This document shows, in pieces, positions 45,427 to 53,743 of a DNA stretch of 64,000 nucleotides. Location: the NCBI GenBank assembly GCA_018401415.1, contig JAGYKV010000017.1:818001-882000 (forward strand), read 5' to 3'. Below the pieces are notes generated by a model. The model did not search any database. It saw nothing but the letters and a program-made list of their open reading frames with translations, and was not told the DNA's origin. Origin of the DNA: Candidatus Nanopelagicales bacterium. Lineage in GTDB: Bacteria; Actinomycetota; Actinomycetes; S36-B12. Numbering within the stretch: position 1 is the first letter of the stretch; each line of letters starts with the position of its first letter. Both the position numbers and the translations under genes were made by a program.

Positions 45427-45450
45427 GCCGACTCACTTAGGCCGACTCAC
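45409..45450. repeat. 14-bp tandem repeat, three exact copies, over the fasR stop codon
   Basis: TTAGGCCGACTCAC occurs three times in a row (45409-45422, 45423-45436, 45437-45450). The fasR stop codon TAG (45424-45426) lies at the start of the second unit. The last codons of fasR are therefore part of the repeat. Confidence 0.95.
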
Positions 45451-45485
45451 ATAAGGCGCACCTGATCGGACACCAATCCGGAATG

Positions 45486-45502
45486 TTGTAGGTTTCCTAC
45501 AA
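45486..45502. promoter_or_regulatory. Palindrome upstream of fabD, candidate FasR operator
   Basis: TTGTAGG-TTT-CCTACAA is a perfect 17-bp inverted repeat 67 bp upstream of the fabD start, in the only sizeable gap between fasR and the fab genes. A further CCTAC half-site occurs near 45550. FasR of Streptomyces is known to bind the fabDHPF promoter, so this is the natural candidate site; binding is inferred. Confidence 0.55.
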
Positions 45503-45568
45503 AGAAATGCCGATTACATTGGTTATTTCCGCCCAATATTTGGGGGATTCCTACGGAAGGCTGGGCAC

Positions 45569-46753
45569 GTGCTGGTAGTCGTTGCCCCCGGACAGGGCGC
45601 TCAATCCCCTGGTTTTCTCACCCCCTGGTTAGACGTCCCCGGAGTTGCCGAGCGCCTTGAATGGCTCTCACTGGTGAGTGGGGTCGATCTCATTACTCAC
45701 GGCACCACATCACCTGCCGACACCATCCGCGACACGGCAATTGCCCAGCCACTCATTGTTGGTTCCGGCTTGGTCACCCTGCTCAGTCTTTTCCCGCACC
45801 CTGCTGCCGCTTATGCGGCAATCGGCGTTGCCGCCGGACATTCGGTGGGAGAAATCACCGCAGCGGTCGGAGCCGGGGTGCTCACCGCCGAGCAGGCAAT
45901 GGTGTTTGTGCGCGAACGCGGCCTTGCCATGGCACAGGCTGCCTCGATAACCCGCACGGGCATGAGCGCCGTCCTCGGAGGCGAGCCCGACGAAGTAGTT
46001 GCCGCCGCCCATGAAGTCGGATTGACCGCTGCGAATATGAACGGTGCCGGACAAATAGTTATTGCCGGAACCCTTACTCAATTGGAATCATTCGCGGCAC
46101 CCGATGGTGCGCGCGTTCGCCCACTCGAAGTTGCCGGCGCATTTCACACCGAACACATGGCGACCGCGACCGCCAAGCTGGGTCGTATTGGTAACACCCT
46201 CAGCACCCATGATCCACGTATTCGATTGATCTCCAATACCGACGGTCAAGTGATTCATGATGGCCGTGAGGTTGTCCGGCGACTTGTTCAACAGGTCTCA
46301 CAACCCGTTCGCTGGGATAAATGCATGCAGACAATGATGGATCTGGGCGTCACCGCCATGATTGAGATACCACCCGCAGGCACATTGACGAACTTGGCAA
46401 AGCGCGCAATGCCGGGGGTGGAAACTTTGGCGCTCAAGACCCCCGATGACCTCCCCTCTGCCTGGCGGCTCATTGAAAAACATGGAGTGCACTCCGTGAT
46501 AGAAACCACCCCAACTTGGCGATTGGTGATCGCACCCGCTAAGGGAATGTTCACCATGGGTGGTCAACAATTCGTTGAGGGAGATGCGATCCCTGCCCAA
46601 ACTCAGATCGGCGTCATTACTACCTTGCGCGATGAATTTCCCATTACAGCGCCCCACGGTGGAACTATCATTGAGTGGCTCGCCCAAGATGGGGACCCGG
46701 TTGCACCCGGTCAGCCCCTCCTCCGTTTGCATCCAGTCTCACCCGACAAGTAA
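45569..46753 (+). CDS. fabD: Malonyl-CoA:ACP transacylase with C-terminal biotinyl-like domain
   Basis: Loads malonate from CoA onto ACP. The transacylase fold (about 1-300) has VAPGQGAQSPG, the active Ser in AAGHSVGEITAAV and His in EVAGAFHTEHM, with QPVRWDKCM near its end. At 394 residues it is about 85 longer than usual. The extra part (about 318-390, IAPAKGMFTMGGQQFVEGDA and GQPLLRLHP) aligns by eye over the full length of a biotinyl/lipoyl domain. The biotin-accepting EAMKM is replaced by TTLRDEF, putting Arg where Lys should be. The domain would be unmodified, perhaps structural. The start is GTG with GGAAGG upstream. Confidence 0.92.
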   Translation: MLVVVAPGQGAQSPGFLTPWLDVPGVAERLEWLSLVSGVDLITHGTTSPADTIRDTAIAQPLIVGSGLVTLLSLFPHPAAAYAAIGVAAGHSVGEITAAVGAGVLTAEQAMVFVRERGLAMAQAASITRTGMSAVLGGEPDEVVAAAHEVGLTAANMNGAGQIVIAGTLTQLESFAAPDGARVRPLEVAGAFHTEHMATATAKLGRIGNTLSTHDPRIRLISNTDGQVIHDGREVVRRLVQQVSQPVRWDKCMQTMMDLGVTAMIEIPPAGTLTNLAKRAMPGVETLALKTPDDLPSAWRLIEKHGVHSVIETTPTWRLVIAPAKGMFTMGGQQFVEGDAIPAQTQIGVITTLRDEFPITAPHGGTIIEWLAQDGDPVAPGQPLLRLHPVSPDK

Positions 46754-46792
46754 TTCACCGGACAGGTAACTCACCAGACAGTCAACTCACCT
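46745..46792. repeat. 16-bp tandem repeat, three imperfect copies, over the fabD stop codon
   Basis: Units at 46745-46760, 46761-46776 and 46777-46792 follow the pattern GACAxGTAAxTCACCx, with a few differences. The fabD stop codon TAA (46751-46753) is in the first unit. Confidence 0.8.
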
Positions 46793-46826
46793 TAAGATTC
46801 GAACTCGAAAAGAAACGGAACGCAAC

Positions 46827-47831
46827 GTGGCAACTGAACTCGCGAGCACCATCGGCTCCCCGCATGCACGTATTTTGTCCGTGGGCACCTACCGACCCGA
46901 CCGAGTAGTGACAAATGCGGAAGTCTGTGAATGGATTGATTCCACCGATGAATGGATCCGTGAGCGTTCCGGGATAACTGAGCGCCGCCATGCATCCGAT
47001 CAGGACACCGTTGTCAGCATGGCCACCGCTTCGGGGCTTAAGGCCATTGCCGCAGCCGGTATTTCCCCCTCCGATATTGGGATGATCCTCCTTGCCACGG
47101 TGAGTCACCCTTACCCCACACCATCTGCTGCTGTTGAAGTCGGTGAATTAATTGGTGCTCGAGGCGCTCCGGCCATGGACATCTCCGCTGCCTGCGCGGG
47201 TTTTTGCTACGGAGTGGCAATCGCCTCCGACATGGTGCGCGGAGGCAGCGCCACCTATGTACTGGTGATCGGTGTGGAAAAACTCACCGACATTGTGGAC
47301 AAACATGATCGGGGAACCGCATTTCTCTTTGCGGACGGAGCCGGTGCCGTTGTGATTGGCCCCAGTGAGACTCCAGGGATAGCTCCTGTTGTGTGGGGTG
47401 GTGACGGTAGCCAGATCGATGCCATCAATATGACCTCTTCCAGTGTTGCATTCAGGGACAATCCGGAGCTGGGATATCCCACCGTTGTCATGGCGGGGCA
47501 GCAGGTTTTCCGTTGGGCGGTGACGGAAATGGCCAAAGCAAGTACCGATGCCCTGGACAGGGCCGGAATTACCGCAGATCAACTCGATGCTTTCATTCCC
47601 CATCAGGCCAATAATCGAATAACCGATGCCCTGGTGCGCGCGATCAATTTGCCAGACACTGTTCCCGTCGCCCGCGACATCATCACATCTGGGAACACTT
47701 CAGCGGCATCTATACCTCTCGCCATGGAAAGAATGCTCGAAAATGGCGAGGCGCCACCCGGCGGAACCGCCTTACTGATTGGATTTGGTGCGGGTCTGGT
47801 GTACGCAGCTCAAGTAGTCACCCTCCCCTAA
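46827..47831 (+). CDS. fabH: Beta-ketoacyl-ACP synthase III
   Basis: Starts each fatty-acid chain by condensing an acyl-CoA with malonyl-ACP. The 334-residue thiolase-fold enzyme has the full triad: Cys in DISAACAGFCYG (about 122), His in FIPHQANNRI (about 256) and Asn in SGNTSAASIP (about 286). The N-terminal STDEWIRERSGITERRH is also typical. The start is GTG; a GGAACGCAAC stretch lies just upstream. It sits between fabD and acpP as in Streptomyces (fabD-fabH-acpP-fabF); mycobacteria lack fabH here. Confidence 0.96.
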   Translation: MATELASTIGSPHARILSVGTYRPDRVVTNAEVCEWIDSTDEWIRERSGITERRHASDQDTVVSMATASGLKAIAAAGISPSDIGMILLATVSHPYPTPSAAVEVGELIGARGAPAMDISAACAGFCYGVAIASDMVRGGSATYVLVIGVEKLTDIVDKHDRGTAFLFADGAGAVVIGPSETPGIAPVVWGGDGSQIDAINMTSSSVAFRDNPELGYPTVVMAGQQVFRWAVTEMAKASTDALDRAGITADQLDAFIPHQANNRITDALVRAINLPDTVPVARDIITSGNTSAASIPLAMERMLENGEAPPGGTALLIGFGAGLVYAAQVVTLP

Positions 47832-47921
47832 CACAATGAACTAGCCCGATGATCTACCAAATTGTACGACCCGTGTGCACAACGCAGACGGCATAAAATA
47901 TCGAAAGGAAATAAACACGTC

Positions 47922-48161
47922 ATGAGCCAAGAAGATATTTTGGTGGGATTTGCGACCATCATTAATGAAGTTGCCGGCGTACCGGTTGAAGATGTACAAC
48001 TCGACAAAGCATTCGTCGATGACCTCGATGTCGACTCACTGTCCATGGTTGAAGTGGTTATGGCTGCCGAAGACAAATGGGGTGTCAAGATCTCCGACGA
48101 CGACGCCAAGAATATGCGCACCGTGGGCGATGCAGTTGCCTACATTCAAGCCAATTCCTAA
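47922..48161 (+). CDS. acpP: Acyl carrier protein
   Basis: A 79-residue acidic four-helix protein that carries growing acyl chains on phosphopantetheine. The attachment Ser is in DDLDVDSLSMVEVV (about 41), in the usual DSL context. The ATG at 47922 gives the normal N-terminus MSQEDILVGFATII; the longer frame is out of character. Ribosome-binding signal is AAAGGA, rather far upstream (12 bases). Its stop codon lies in a 7-bp-period repeat, and a strong hairpin separates it from fabF. Confidence 0.96.
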   Translation: MSQEDILVGFATIINEVAGVPVEDVQLDKAFVDDLDVDSLSMVEVVMAAEDKWGVKISDDDAKNMRTVGDAVAYIQANS

Positions 48162-48184
48162 AACCTAAACACCTGAACCTAAAC
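48157..48184. repeat. 7-bp-period repeat over the acpP stop codon
   Basis: CCTAAAA, CCTAAAC, ACCTGAA and CCTAAAC run in register with a 7-bp period. The acpP stop codon TAA is within the first unit (48159-48161). Confidence 0.7.
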
Positions 48185-48205
48185 AATTGGCTCATTGCAT
48201 TAGCT

Positions 48206-48236
48206 GCTGGTGTCAGTTGATCCAACTGACACCAGC
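48206..48236 (+). terminator. Strong hairpin between acpP and fabF
   Basis: A perfect 14-bp stem, GCTGGTGTCAGTTG paired with CAACTGACACCAGC, has a 3-base loop. No T-run follows, so it is probably a partial terminator, a processing site or an mRNA-stabilising end. Any of these would raise acpP expression above fabF within one transcript. Confidence 0.7.
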
Positions 48237-48279
48237 GCGATGCCCTTATCGAGCAAAGTGATTAATACCTGGAGGAGAT

Positions 48280-49512
48280 ATGGCACGCGAGGTTGTAATT
48301 ACCGGCATGGGAATGATCACACCCGTCGGTGCCAATGTTGAATCGAACTGGGAAGCGATTCTCGCGGGTAGCTCAGGAATCAGCGTAATACCGGAGGATT
48401 GGGTCACTGACCACACCGCAAAAATCGCTGGAATCATGACCACTAATCCGGCAGACCTACTTGATCGCGTCGAAGCTCGCAAATTGGATCGTTCACAGCA
48501 GGCTGCGCTGGTTGCCGCCCGGGAAGCGTGGAACGAGGCGGGTAAACCCGAAGTGGACCCCGATCGTCTGGGTGCGGTTGTCGCAACCGGTATCGGCGGC
48601 ATTACATCTTTATTGGCCTCCTATGACATTTTGCTGGACCGGGGGCCTTCAAGAATCTCCCCGCACATGGTGCCCATGATCATGCCGAATGGACCGGCCG
48701 CCATTGTGGGACTTGATATTGGAGCTCGCGCCGGAGTACATGCACCCGTGAGTGCCTGTGCATCCGGTGCCGAGGCAATCTCCTATGCGGCCCGAATGAT
48801 TCAAACAGGCCGCGCCGATGTCGTAATTGCAGGTGGCACCGAAGCCGCCATTCACCCCATCACCATGGCTGGATTCGCGGCCATGAGGGCCCTGTCCACC
48901 CGCAATGACGACCCCACCGCAGCATCCCGCCCCTACGACATTGACCGAGATGGTTTCGTCCTGGCTGAAGGCGCGGGGATCATTGTGATGGAATCCGAGG
49001 AATTTGCCCGAGCCCGAGGCGCGGAGATTCTGGGCCGCTACGCCGGTGCGGGTTTGACCAGCGACGGCCACCACATTGCCCAGCCCGATCCCGAGGGCAC
49101 TGGCGCCGCGCGGGCAATCACCGAAGCACTCGCCGAGTCCAATCTGACTCCAGCCGATATTTCGCACGTCAACGCCCACGCAACTTCGACCCCGCAGGGA
49201 GATATTGCCGAGGCAGTGGCAATCCGTCGGGCTTTAGGACCTGCCACCGACTCGATATATGTCGCCGGCACGAAATCCATGACCGGCCATCTACTCGGTG
49301 GCGCCGGCGCCATTGAATCGATTTACACCATGTTGGCTTTGCGTGACCGCATAGCGCCACCCACAATCAATCTCACCAACCTCGATCCCGAGGTTGACCT
49401 GAATGTAAATGGAACTGGCACGACTCAACTTCCCCAGGGTGATATTGCCGCCATTAATAACTCATTCGGTTTTGGTGGTCACGATGTCGCCGTCATATTT
49501 AGGAGCGTGTGA
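48280..49512 (+). CDS. fabF: Beta-ketoacyl-ACP synthase II
   Basis: Elongating condensing enzyme. The 410-residue protein carries the Cys-His-His triad: Cys in VSACASGAEA (about 162), His in NAHATSTPQGD (about 300) and His in KSMTGHLLGGAG (about 332). The N-terminal REVVITGMGMITPVG and C-terminal NNSFGFGGHDVAVIF are also typical. The start is ATG with GGAGGA upstream. It is followed by accD with a 4-bp overlap. Confidence 0.96.
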   Translation: MAREVVITGMGMITPVGANVESNWEAILAGSSGISVIPEDWVTDHTAKIAGIMTTNPADLLDRVEARKLDRSQQAALVAAREAWNEAGKPEVDPDRLGAVVATGIGGITSLLASYDILLDRGPSRISPHMVPMIMPNGPAAIVGLDIGARAGVHAPVSACASGAEAISYAARMIQTGRADVVIAGGTEAAIHPITMAGFAAMRALSTRNDDPTAASRPYDIDRDGFVLAEGAGIIVMESEEFARARGAEILGRYAGAGLTSDGHHIAQPDPEGTGAARAITEALAESNLTPADISHVNAHATSTPQGDIAEAVAIRRALGPATDSIYVAGTKSMTGHLLGGAGAIESIYTMLALRDRIAPPTINLTNLDPEVDLNVNGTGTTQLPQGDIAAINNSFGFGGHDVAVIFRSV

Positions 49513-50921
49513 TCACAATCATGGCAACCCAATCACCACTTGAAGCAGATCCGCGTTCCCCGCTTGTTCGGCTCGGCAAACTTTTCGACGACGCGGAATT
49601 CCACACCATCACCCCGGTCGACGACCGCGGGGTGATTGCTGCGGTCGGTCGCGTTCAAGGCGTGCATTGCGTGGCATTTTGTACAGATCCCACCGTTCAA
49701 GGCGGTGCCATGGGGGAATTGGGCTGCCGTGCAATCGTTACGGCCTATGACCGAGCATTGGCCGACTCCTCTCCCGTGGTGGGGATCTGGCATTCCGGTG
49801 GTGCTCGCCTGCGCGAAGGGGTTGCCAGCCTCGATGCCGTGGGTCGGGTTTTCCTTTCCATGACCCGGGCCTCCGGCAAAGTGCCACAAATTTCGATTGT
49901 GCTGGGGCCAGCTGCAGGTGGCGCCGCCTACGGTCCCGCCCTCACCGACATTGTTGTTCTCGGACCGGCCGGTCGAATATTTGTCACAGGTCCCGAGGTG
50001 GTCAAATCCGTGACCGGCGAAGACGTCGACATGGACCGTTTGGGTGGACCGGAACCACATGGTCGGCGCAGTGGGGTTGTGCACATCACAACCGATTCCG
50101 AAATAGAAGCAATTGATACGGGTCGAGATTTAGTGCACCTGTTGGGGCATCAGGGTTCACTGAACTTGGACAGCATTGAAGATCGAGATCTGGGTGCGCT
50201 ACTGCCCGAATCCTCACGTCGGGCCTACGACGTTCACCCCATCGTCGAAGGCTTTGTTGACCTTGACTCATTTGTGGAACTCCACGCGAAGTGGGCGCCC
50301 AACATTGTGGTCGGACTCGGTCGATTGGGTGGCCGAACTATTGGAATTGTTGCAAATAATCCATTGCGACTCGGTGGTTGCCTGGACTCATCCAGTGCCG
50401 AGAAGGCCGCACGATTTGTTCGAATGTGCGATTCATTTGCCGTGCCCCTCGTTGTGCTGGTCGATGTACCCGGTTACCTCCCAGGACTTGGCCAAGAATG
50501 GGAAGGTGTTGTGCGCCGCGGTGCCAAACTGCTGCACGCATTTGCCGAATGTGTGACACCTCGTGTCACGGTGGTCACCCGCAAGGCATACGGCGGAGCA
50601 TTCGTGGCCATGAACTCGGCATCACTGGGTGCCACGAAAGTGTTCGCCTGGCCCCAGGCCGAGGTGGCCGTCATGGGTTCGGTGGCCGCCATTCGTATTC
50701 TGCACCGGCGTCGCCTCGCTGAAGTTCCCGAAGATAGCCGGGAACAGGTGGAACTGGAGCTCGCCGCCGAACACGAGGTGATTTCCGGGGGCATTAAGCG
50801 CGCCGTTGACATGGGGGTTGTTGATTCTGTAGTGGAGCCGATGCTCACGCGACGGGCAGTCGCAGAAGTGCTGCTCGAAACTCCCGGCGCTCGGGGCAAT
50901 CACGGCAATATTCCCCTGTGA
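49509..50921 (+). CDS. accD6: Acyl-CoA carboxylase beta (carboxyltransferase) subunit, AccD6-like
   Basis: Transfers carboxyl from biotin to acetyl- or propionyl-CoA, making extender units. The 470-residue crotonase-fold protein has the oxyanion loops GIWHSGGARLREGVASLDA and VDVPGYLPGLGQEWEGVVRR, and AYGGAFVAMNS. No zinc ribbon is present, as in the actinobacterial type. Position at the end of the fab cluster matches accD6 (Rv2247). GTG 49509 overlaps the fabF stop; ATG 49521 is an equally possible start. The biotin-bearing alpha subunit is not in the window. Confidence 0.9.
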   Translation: MITIMATQSPLEADPRSPLVRLGKLFDDAEFHTITPVDDRGVIAAVGRVQGVHCVAFCTDPTVQGGAMGELGCRAIVTAYDRALADSSPVVGIWHSGGARLREGVASLDAVGRVFLSMTRASGKVPQISIVLGPAAGGAAYGPALTDIVVLGPAGRIFVTGPEVVKSVTGEDVDMDRLGGPEPHGRRSGVVHITTDSEIEAIDTGRDLVHLLGHQGSLNLDSIEDRDLGALLPESSRRAYDVHPIVEGFVDLDSFVELHAKWAPNIVVGLGRLGGRTIGIVANNPLRLGGCLDSSSAEKAARFVRMCDSFAVPLVVLVDVPGYLPGLGQEWEGVVRRGAKLLHAFAECVTPRVTVVTRKAYGGAFVAMNSASLGATKVFAWPQAEVAVMGSVAAIRILHRRRLAEVPEDSREQVELELAAEHEVISGGIKRAVDMGVVDSVVEPMLTRRAVAEVLLETPGARGNHGNIPL

Positions 50922-50957
50922 ATTAGCTATTCGAATGAAGGTTGATCTTCGGTTGAT

Positions 50958-51485
50958 CTAAGAAACATGATGGAGCACGCGAATATTCGAATCAGCATGC
51001 GATTTCCGGTACACCTCTAATTCGGCATCCCATGGCTGGCCCAGCAGCCGATTTATTTCATCGGCTATTGATTCACCCGTGGCGTGGGTTTGGGTGAGAA
51101 CATTGCGAAGTCGATCTTCGTGCACCATGACATCGCCGTACTGACCGATAGATGCCCGGAATAGCCCTAGGGCGGGGGTGGCAGCGAATCTCTCACCTTC
51201 GTGACTCGAGGTGGAGTCCTCCGTCACTTCATAGCGAATATTTTTAAATGCCAAAAGCGAGCTCGCAATTCGGGCGCCCGTTCCCTGTTTGCCGATCCAG
51301 ATAATTTCGGCGCGAAGCGTGTGTGGCTCGACCGGTTGCGGGGCCCATTCGACGGAGATTTCGGTGCCCAAAGCTTTGGCCAACGCCCACTCAACATGGG
51401 CTGCCACCGCACGCGGGCAGGAATGCACAAAAACAACGCCACGGCCCTCGATCGAGCCGGCGCGGTCATAAACAACTGCTGACAT
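50958..51485 (-). CDS. DUF3145 family protein
   Basis: A 175-residue soluble actinobacterial protein of unknown function. Landmarks are GVVFVHSCPRAVAAHVEWAL, ISVEWAPQPVEPHTLRAEI, and a C-terminal INRLLGQPWDAELEVYRK. DUF3145 genes lie beside the fab cluster in many actinobacteria, as here, convergent with accD. The start is ATG with GGAGG seven bases upstream. Confidence 0.9.
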   Translation of the reverse strand: MSAVVYDRAGSIEGRGVVFVHSCPRAVAAHVEWALAKALGTEISVEWAPQPVEPHTLRAEIIWIGKQGTGARIASSLLAFKNIRYEVTEDSTSSHEGERFAATPALGLFRASIGQYGDVMVHEDRLRNVLTQTHATGESIADEINRLLGQPWDAELEVYRKSHADSNIRVLHHVS

Positions 51486-51601
51486 GGTGACCTCCTGTTG
51501 TGAGTGACGCCTTCCCCAGCGGTCTCACCAGATGATTTCCATGTGTCAGTACAAGTACTGTAACTCAGCCCGGCGGCATTCGATAGTCTTCACCACACCA
51601 C

Positions 51602-51619
51602 ATGGGGAGTTTTCCCCAT
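51602..51619. promoter_or_regulatory. Hairpin or operator in the bioY leader
   Basis: ATGGGGA-GTTT-TCCCCAT is a perfect 7-bp inverted repeat 27 bp upstream of the bioY start. It could be an operator or a leader hairpin; it does not match a biotin-repressor (BioR, BioQ) consensus that I know. Confidence 0.4.
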
Positions 51620-51646
51620 AAAACCGCCCCCGAGAGGTTGAACACC

Positions 51647-52243
51647 ATGGCATTCGCCGCACCCGCCCCCCGCGTTCTCGCTGACTTTGCTACCCGCAGT
51701 GCCATCACTCAAATCGCACTGGTTCTAGGCGGAGCCGCATTCGTTGGTATTGCGGCCCAGATCGCGATCCCGCTTCCATTTACTCCCGTTCCCCTCACCC
51801 TCCAGACTTTCGCCGTCCTATTGACCGGTGCGGCACTCGGCTCACTCCGAGGTGTATTGGCCCTCACGGTGTATGCACTTGCCGGGGTGGCCGGGGTGCC
51901 CTGGTTCTCCCAGGGAAGTTCCGGCTTCGGTGGAGCATCATTCGGTTACATTCTCGGATTTATTCTCGCGGCATACATTGTCGGAAGACTCGCCGAACGT
52001 GGTGCGTCAACAACCGCGTTACGCACGGCCGGCCTCATGGTCGTGGGCAATGTGGTGATTTACGCTGTCGGTGTGGCCTGGCTCAAGGTTTCTATCGATG
52101 CAACCTGGGCAACCGCCGTGACACTTGGCCTTACTCCATTCCTGATCGGCGATGCCCTCAAGATTGCCCTGGCTGCCGGACTTCTCCCCCTGTCATGGAA
52201 GGGCTTGGAGAAACTCCGAGCGAATTCAGATCAGGGTCGCTAA
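51647..52243 (+). CDS. bioY: Biotin transporter S-component BioY
   Basis: A 198-residue membrane protein with about six helices that binds biotin for import, alone or with an ECF module. Family motifs are AIPLPFTPVPLTLQTFAVLLTG followed by AALGSLRG, GVPWFSQGSSGFGGASFGYI and LTPFLIGDALKIALAAGLLP. ATG 51647 (MAFAAPAPRVLADF) with GAGAGG upstream is chosen over a frame starting 15 codons earlier. No bioM or bioN gene is adjacent. Biotin is needed by the carboxylase encoded just upstream. Confidence 0.93.
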   Translation: MAFAAPAPRVLADFATRSAITQIALVLGGAAFVGIAAQIAIPLPFTPVPLTLQTFAVLLTGAALGSLRGVLALTVYALAGVAGVPWFSQGSSGFGGASFGYILGFILAAYIVGRLAERGASTTALRTAGLMVVGNVVIYAVGVAWLKVSIDATWATAVTLGLTPFLIGDALKIALAAGLLPLSWKGLEKLRANSDQGR

Positions 52244-53623
52244 AACTTGATCGACCATGTCGGTCGTGGTGCCGGGGTGCAAGAAAACCAATCTTCCGAC
52301 GGTTTCACCCTGCCATTGGGTGGACGTGACAAAAGCAATTTGTCTCTGTAACAGGTCTTCTGCCCAATTGTCGTAGTCCATTGCGGTCCACGACTCGCGC
52401 CGAAAAAGCACAACGGAGAGATCCGGTTCGAGAATCAATTCAAGATTGTCAGTCTTTGTGATTGAGTCCGCTGCGTATCGCGCCATGTCATTGCCTGCCA
52501 TCACGGCATCGCGGTAGGCATCGAGGCCGTTAACGGCCATGGAGAACCACAGCGCCATGCCTCGAGCCCTGCGAGTGAGGTGATACGCCAGGTCACTTGG
52601 GTTGAGGACTTCGCTGTCAGTGTCGTGAATCACGTCCAAGTAGGAGGCATCCTGAGTGTGAACTGACTTTGCCAAATAGGGATCCCGGTAGATCAACGCT
52701 GCTGAATCAAACGGCGCGAACCACCACTTGTGTGGATCCATGACAATCGAGTCGCACAGTTCAACACCGGTGTATAAATCACGCTTTCGCGGATCTAATA
52801 AACCGGCACCGCCATAGGCGCCATCGATATGGAACCACCAGTCATGCTCGCGAGCGATTTCGGCAGCCGCGGCAAGGTCATCGATAATTCCTGCATTTGT
52901 TGTTCCCGCGGTCGCAATAATGGCGACCACATTGGCGGTATTTATCTCTGTCAACGCAGAGCGAAGCGCTTGACTAGTGAGTCGACCGCTGTCCCCCGTG
53001 GGGACTACCACTGCCTGCATATCGACAATATTGAGAGCATTCTTAATGGATGAATGCGCTTGATCACTCACAACTACTGACAGCGGATACAGTGGAAGGC
53101 CTTGTTCCGCGCGCTTGCGGCGAGCAGTGTCACGGGCCACAACAAGGGCTGAGAGATTGCCCGCACTACCGCCCGAAACAAATGTTCCCCCTGCAGACTG
53201 AGGCATACCTGCAATATCTGACATTGCCCGAAGTGCTTGGTTCTCTGCCAACACGGCACCTGCAGCTTCAAACCATGAACAACCTTGCAGTGAGGCGGCC
53301 GAGACAACCATGTCGAAAAGCAGAGACGCCTTGGTCGGAGCCGCCGGAATGAATCCAAAGAACCGCGGGCTATCTGCCGAAAGAATTGTCTCTGACATGG
53401 CATTTTCGTAAATATCCATGACGTAGGCCGGATCCTTGGGAGCTGACCCGATCATTCCTTCCATGGCAATTCGCATGGCGTCACGATCTTCGAGGCCATC
53501 GATGGGGGCCTCGGGTAGTCCAATCCGACCGTTTACATATTCAAAGATCAGATCCACCATGGACTGGTCGGGCTGATGCATGCGGGCTGGATTTACCGGT
53601 GACTGATTAGGGTCGAGACTCAC
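52226..53623 (-). CDS. PLP-dependent decarboxylase, aromatic-L-amino-acid/glutamate type
   Basis: A group II decarboxylase of about 465 residues. Visible are SPRFFGFIPAAPTKASLLFD, the substrate region GCSWFEAAGAVLAENQALR, TFVSGGSAGNLSALVVARD, DQAHSSIKNAL, the Asp of FHIDGAYGG and the PLP-lysine motif DPHKWWFAPFD. The likely reaction is decarboxylation of an aromatic amino acid (Trp, Tyr, Phe or DOPA). GTG 53623 is preceded by AAAGGG at five bases and is preferred to the longer frame. The 3' end overlaps bioY by 18 bp in convergent orientation. Confidence 0.88.
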   Translation of the reverse strand: MSLDPNQSPVNPARMHQPDQSMVDLIFEYVNGRIGLPEAPIDGLEDRDAMRIAMEGMIGSAPKDPAYVMDIYENAMSETILSADSPRFFGFIPAAPTKASLLFDMVVSAASLQGCSWFEAAGAVLAENQALRAMSDIAGMPQSAGGTFVSGGSAGNLSALVVARDTARRKRAEQGLPLYPLSVVVSDQAHSSIKNALNIVDMQAVVVPTGDSGRLTSQALRSALTEINTANVVAIIATAGTTNAGIIDDLAAAAEIAREHDWWFHIDGAYGGAGLLDPRKRDLYTGVELCDSIVMDPHKWWFAPFDSAALIYRDPYLAKSVHTQDASYLDVIHDTDSEVLNPSDLAYHLTRRARGMALWFSMAVNGLDAYRDAVMAGNDMARYAADSITKTDNLELILEPDLSVVLFRRESWTAMDYDNWAEDLLQRQIAFVTSTQWQGETVGRLVFLHPGTTTDMVDQVLATLI

Positions 53624-53743
53624 TACATCCCTTTGCGATTTTCCCGATGGAGGTCGATGCCAACTAGATCGGGTCAGGTGCGCCGTCAGCTTCTCTGCCA
53701 GCAGGCACCTATTGAGATAGTACCGCGTTGGAATGTTCATGAT

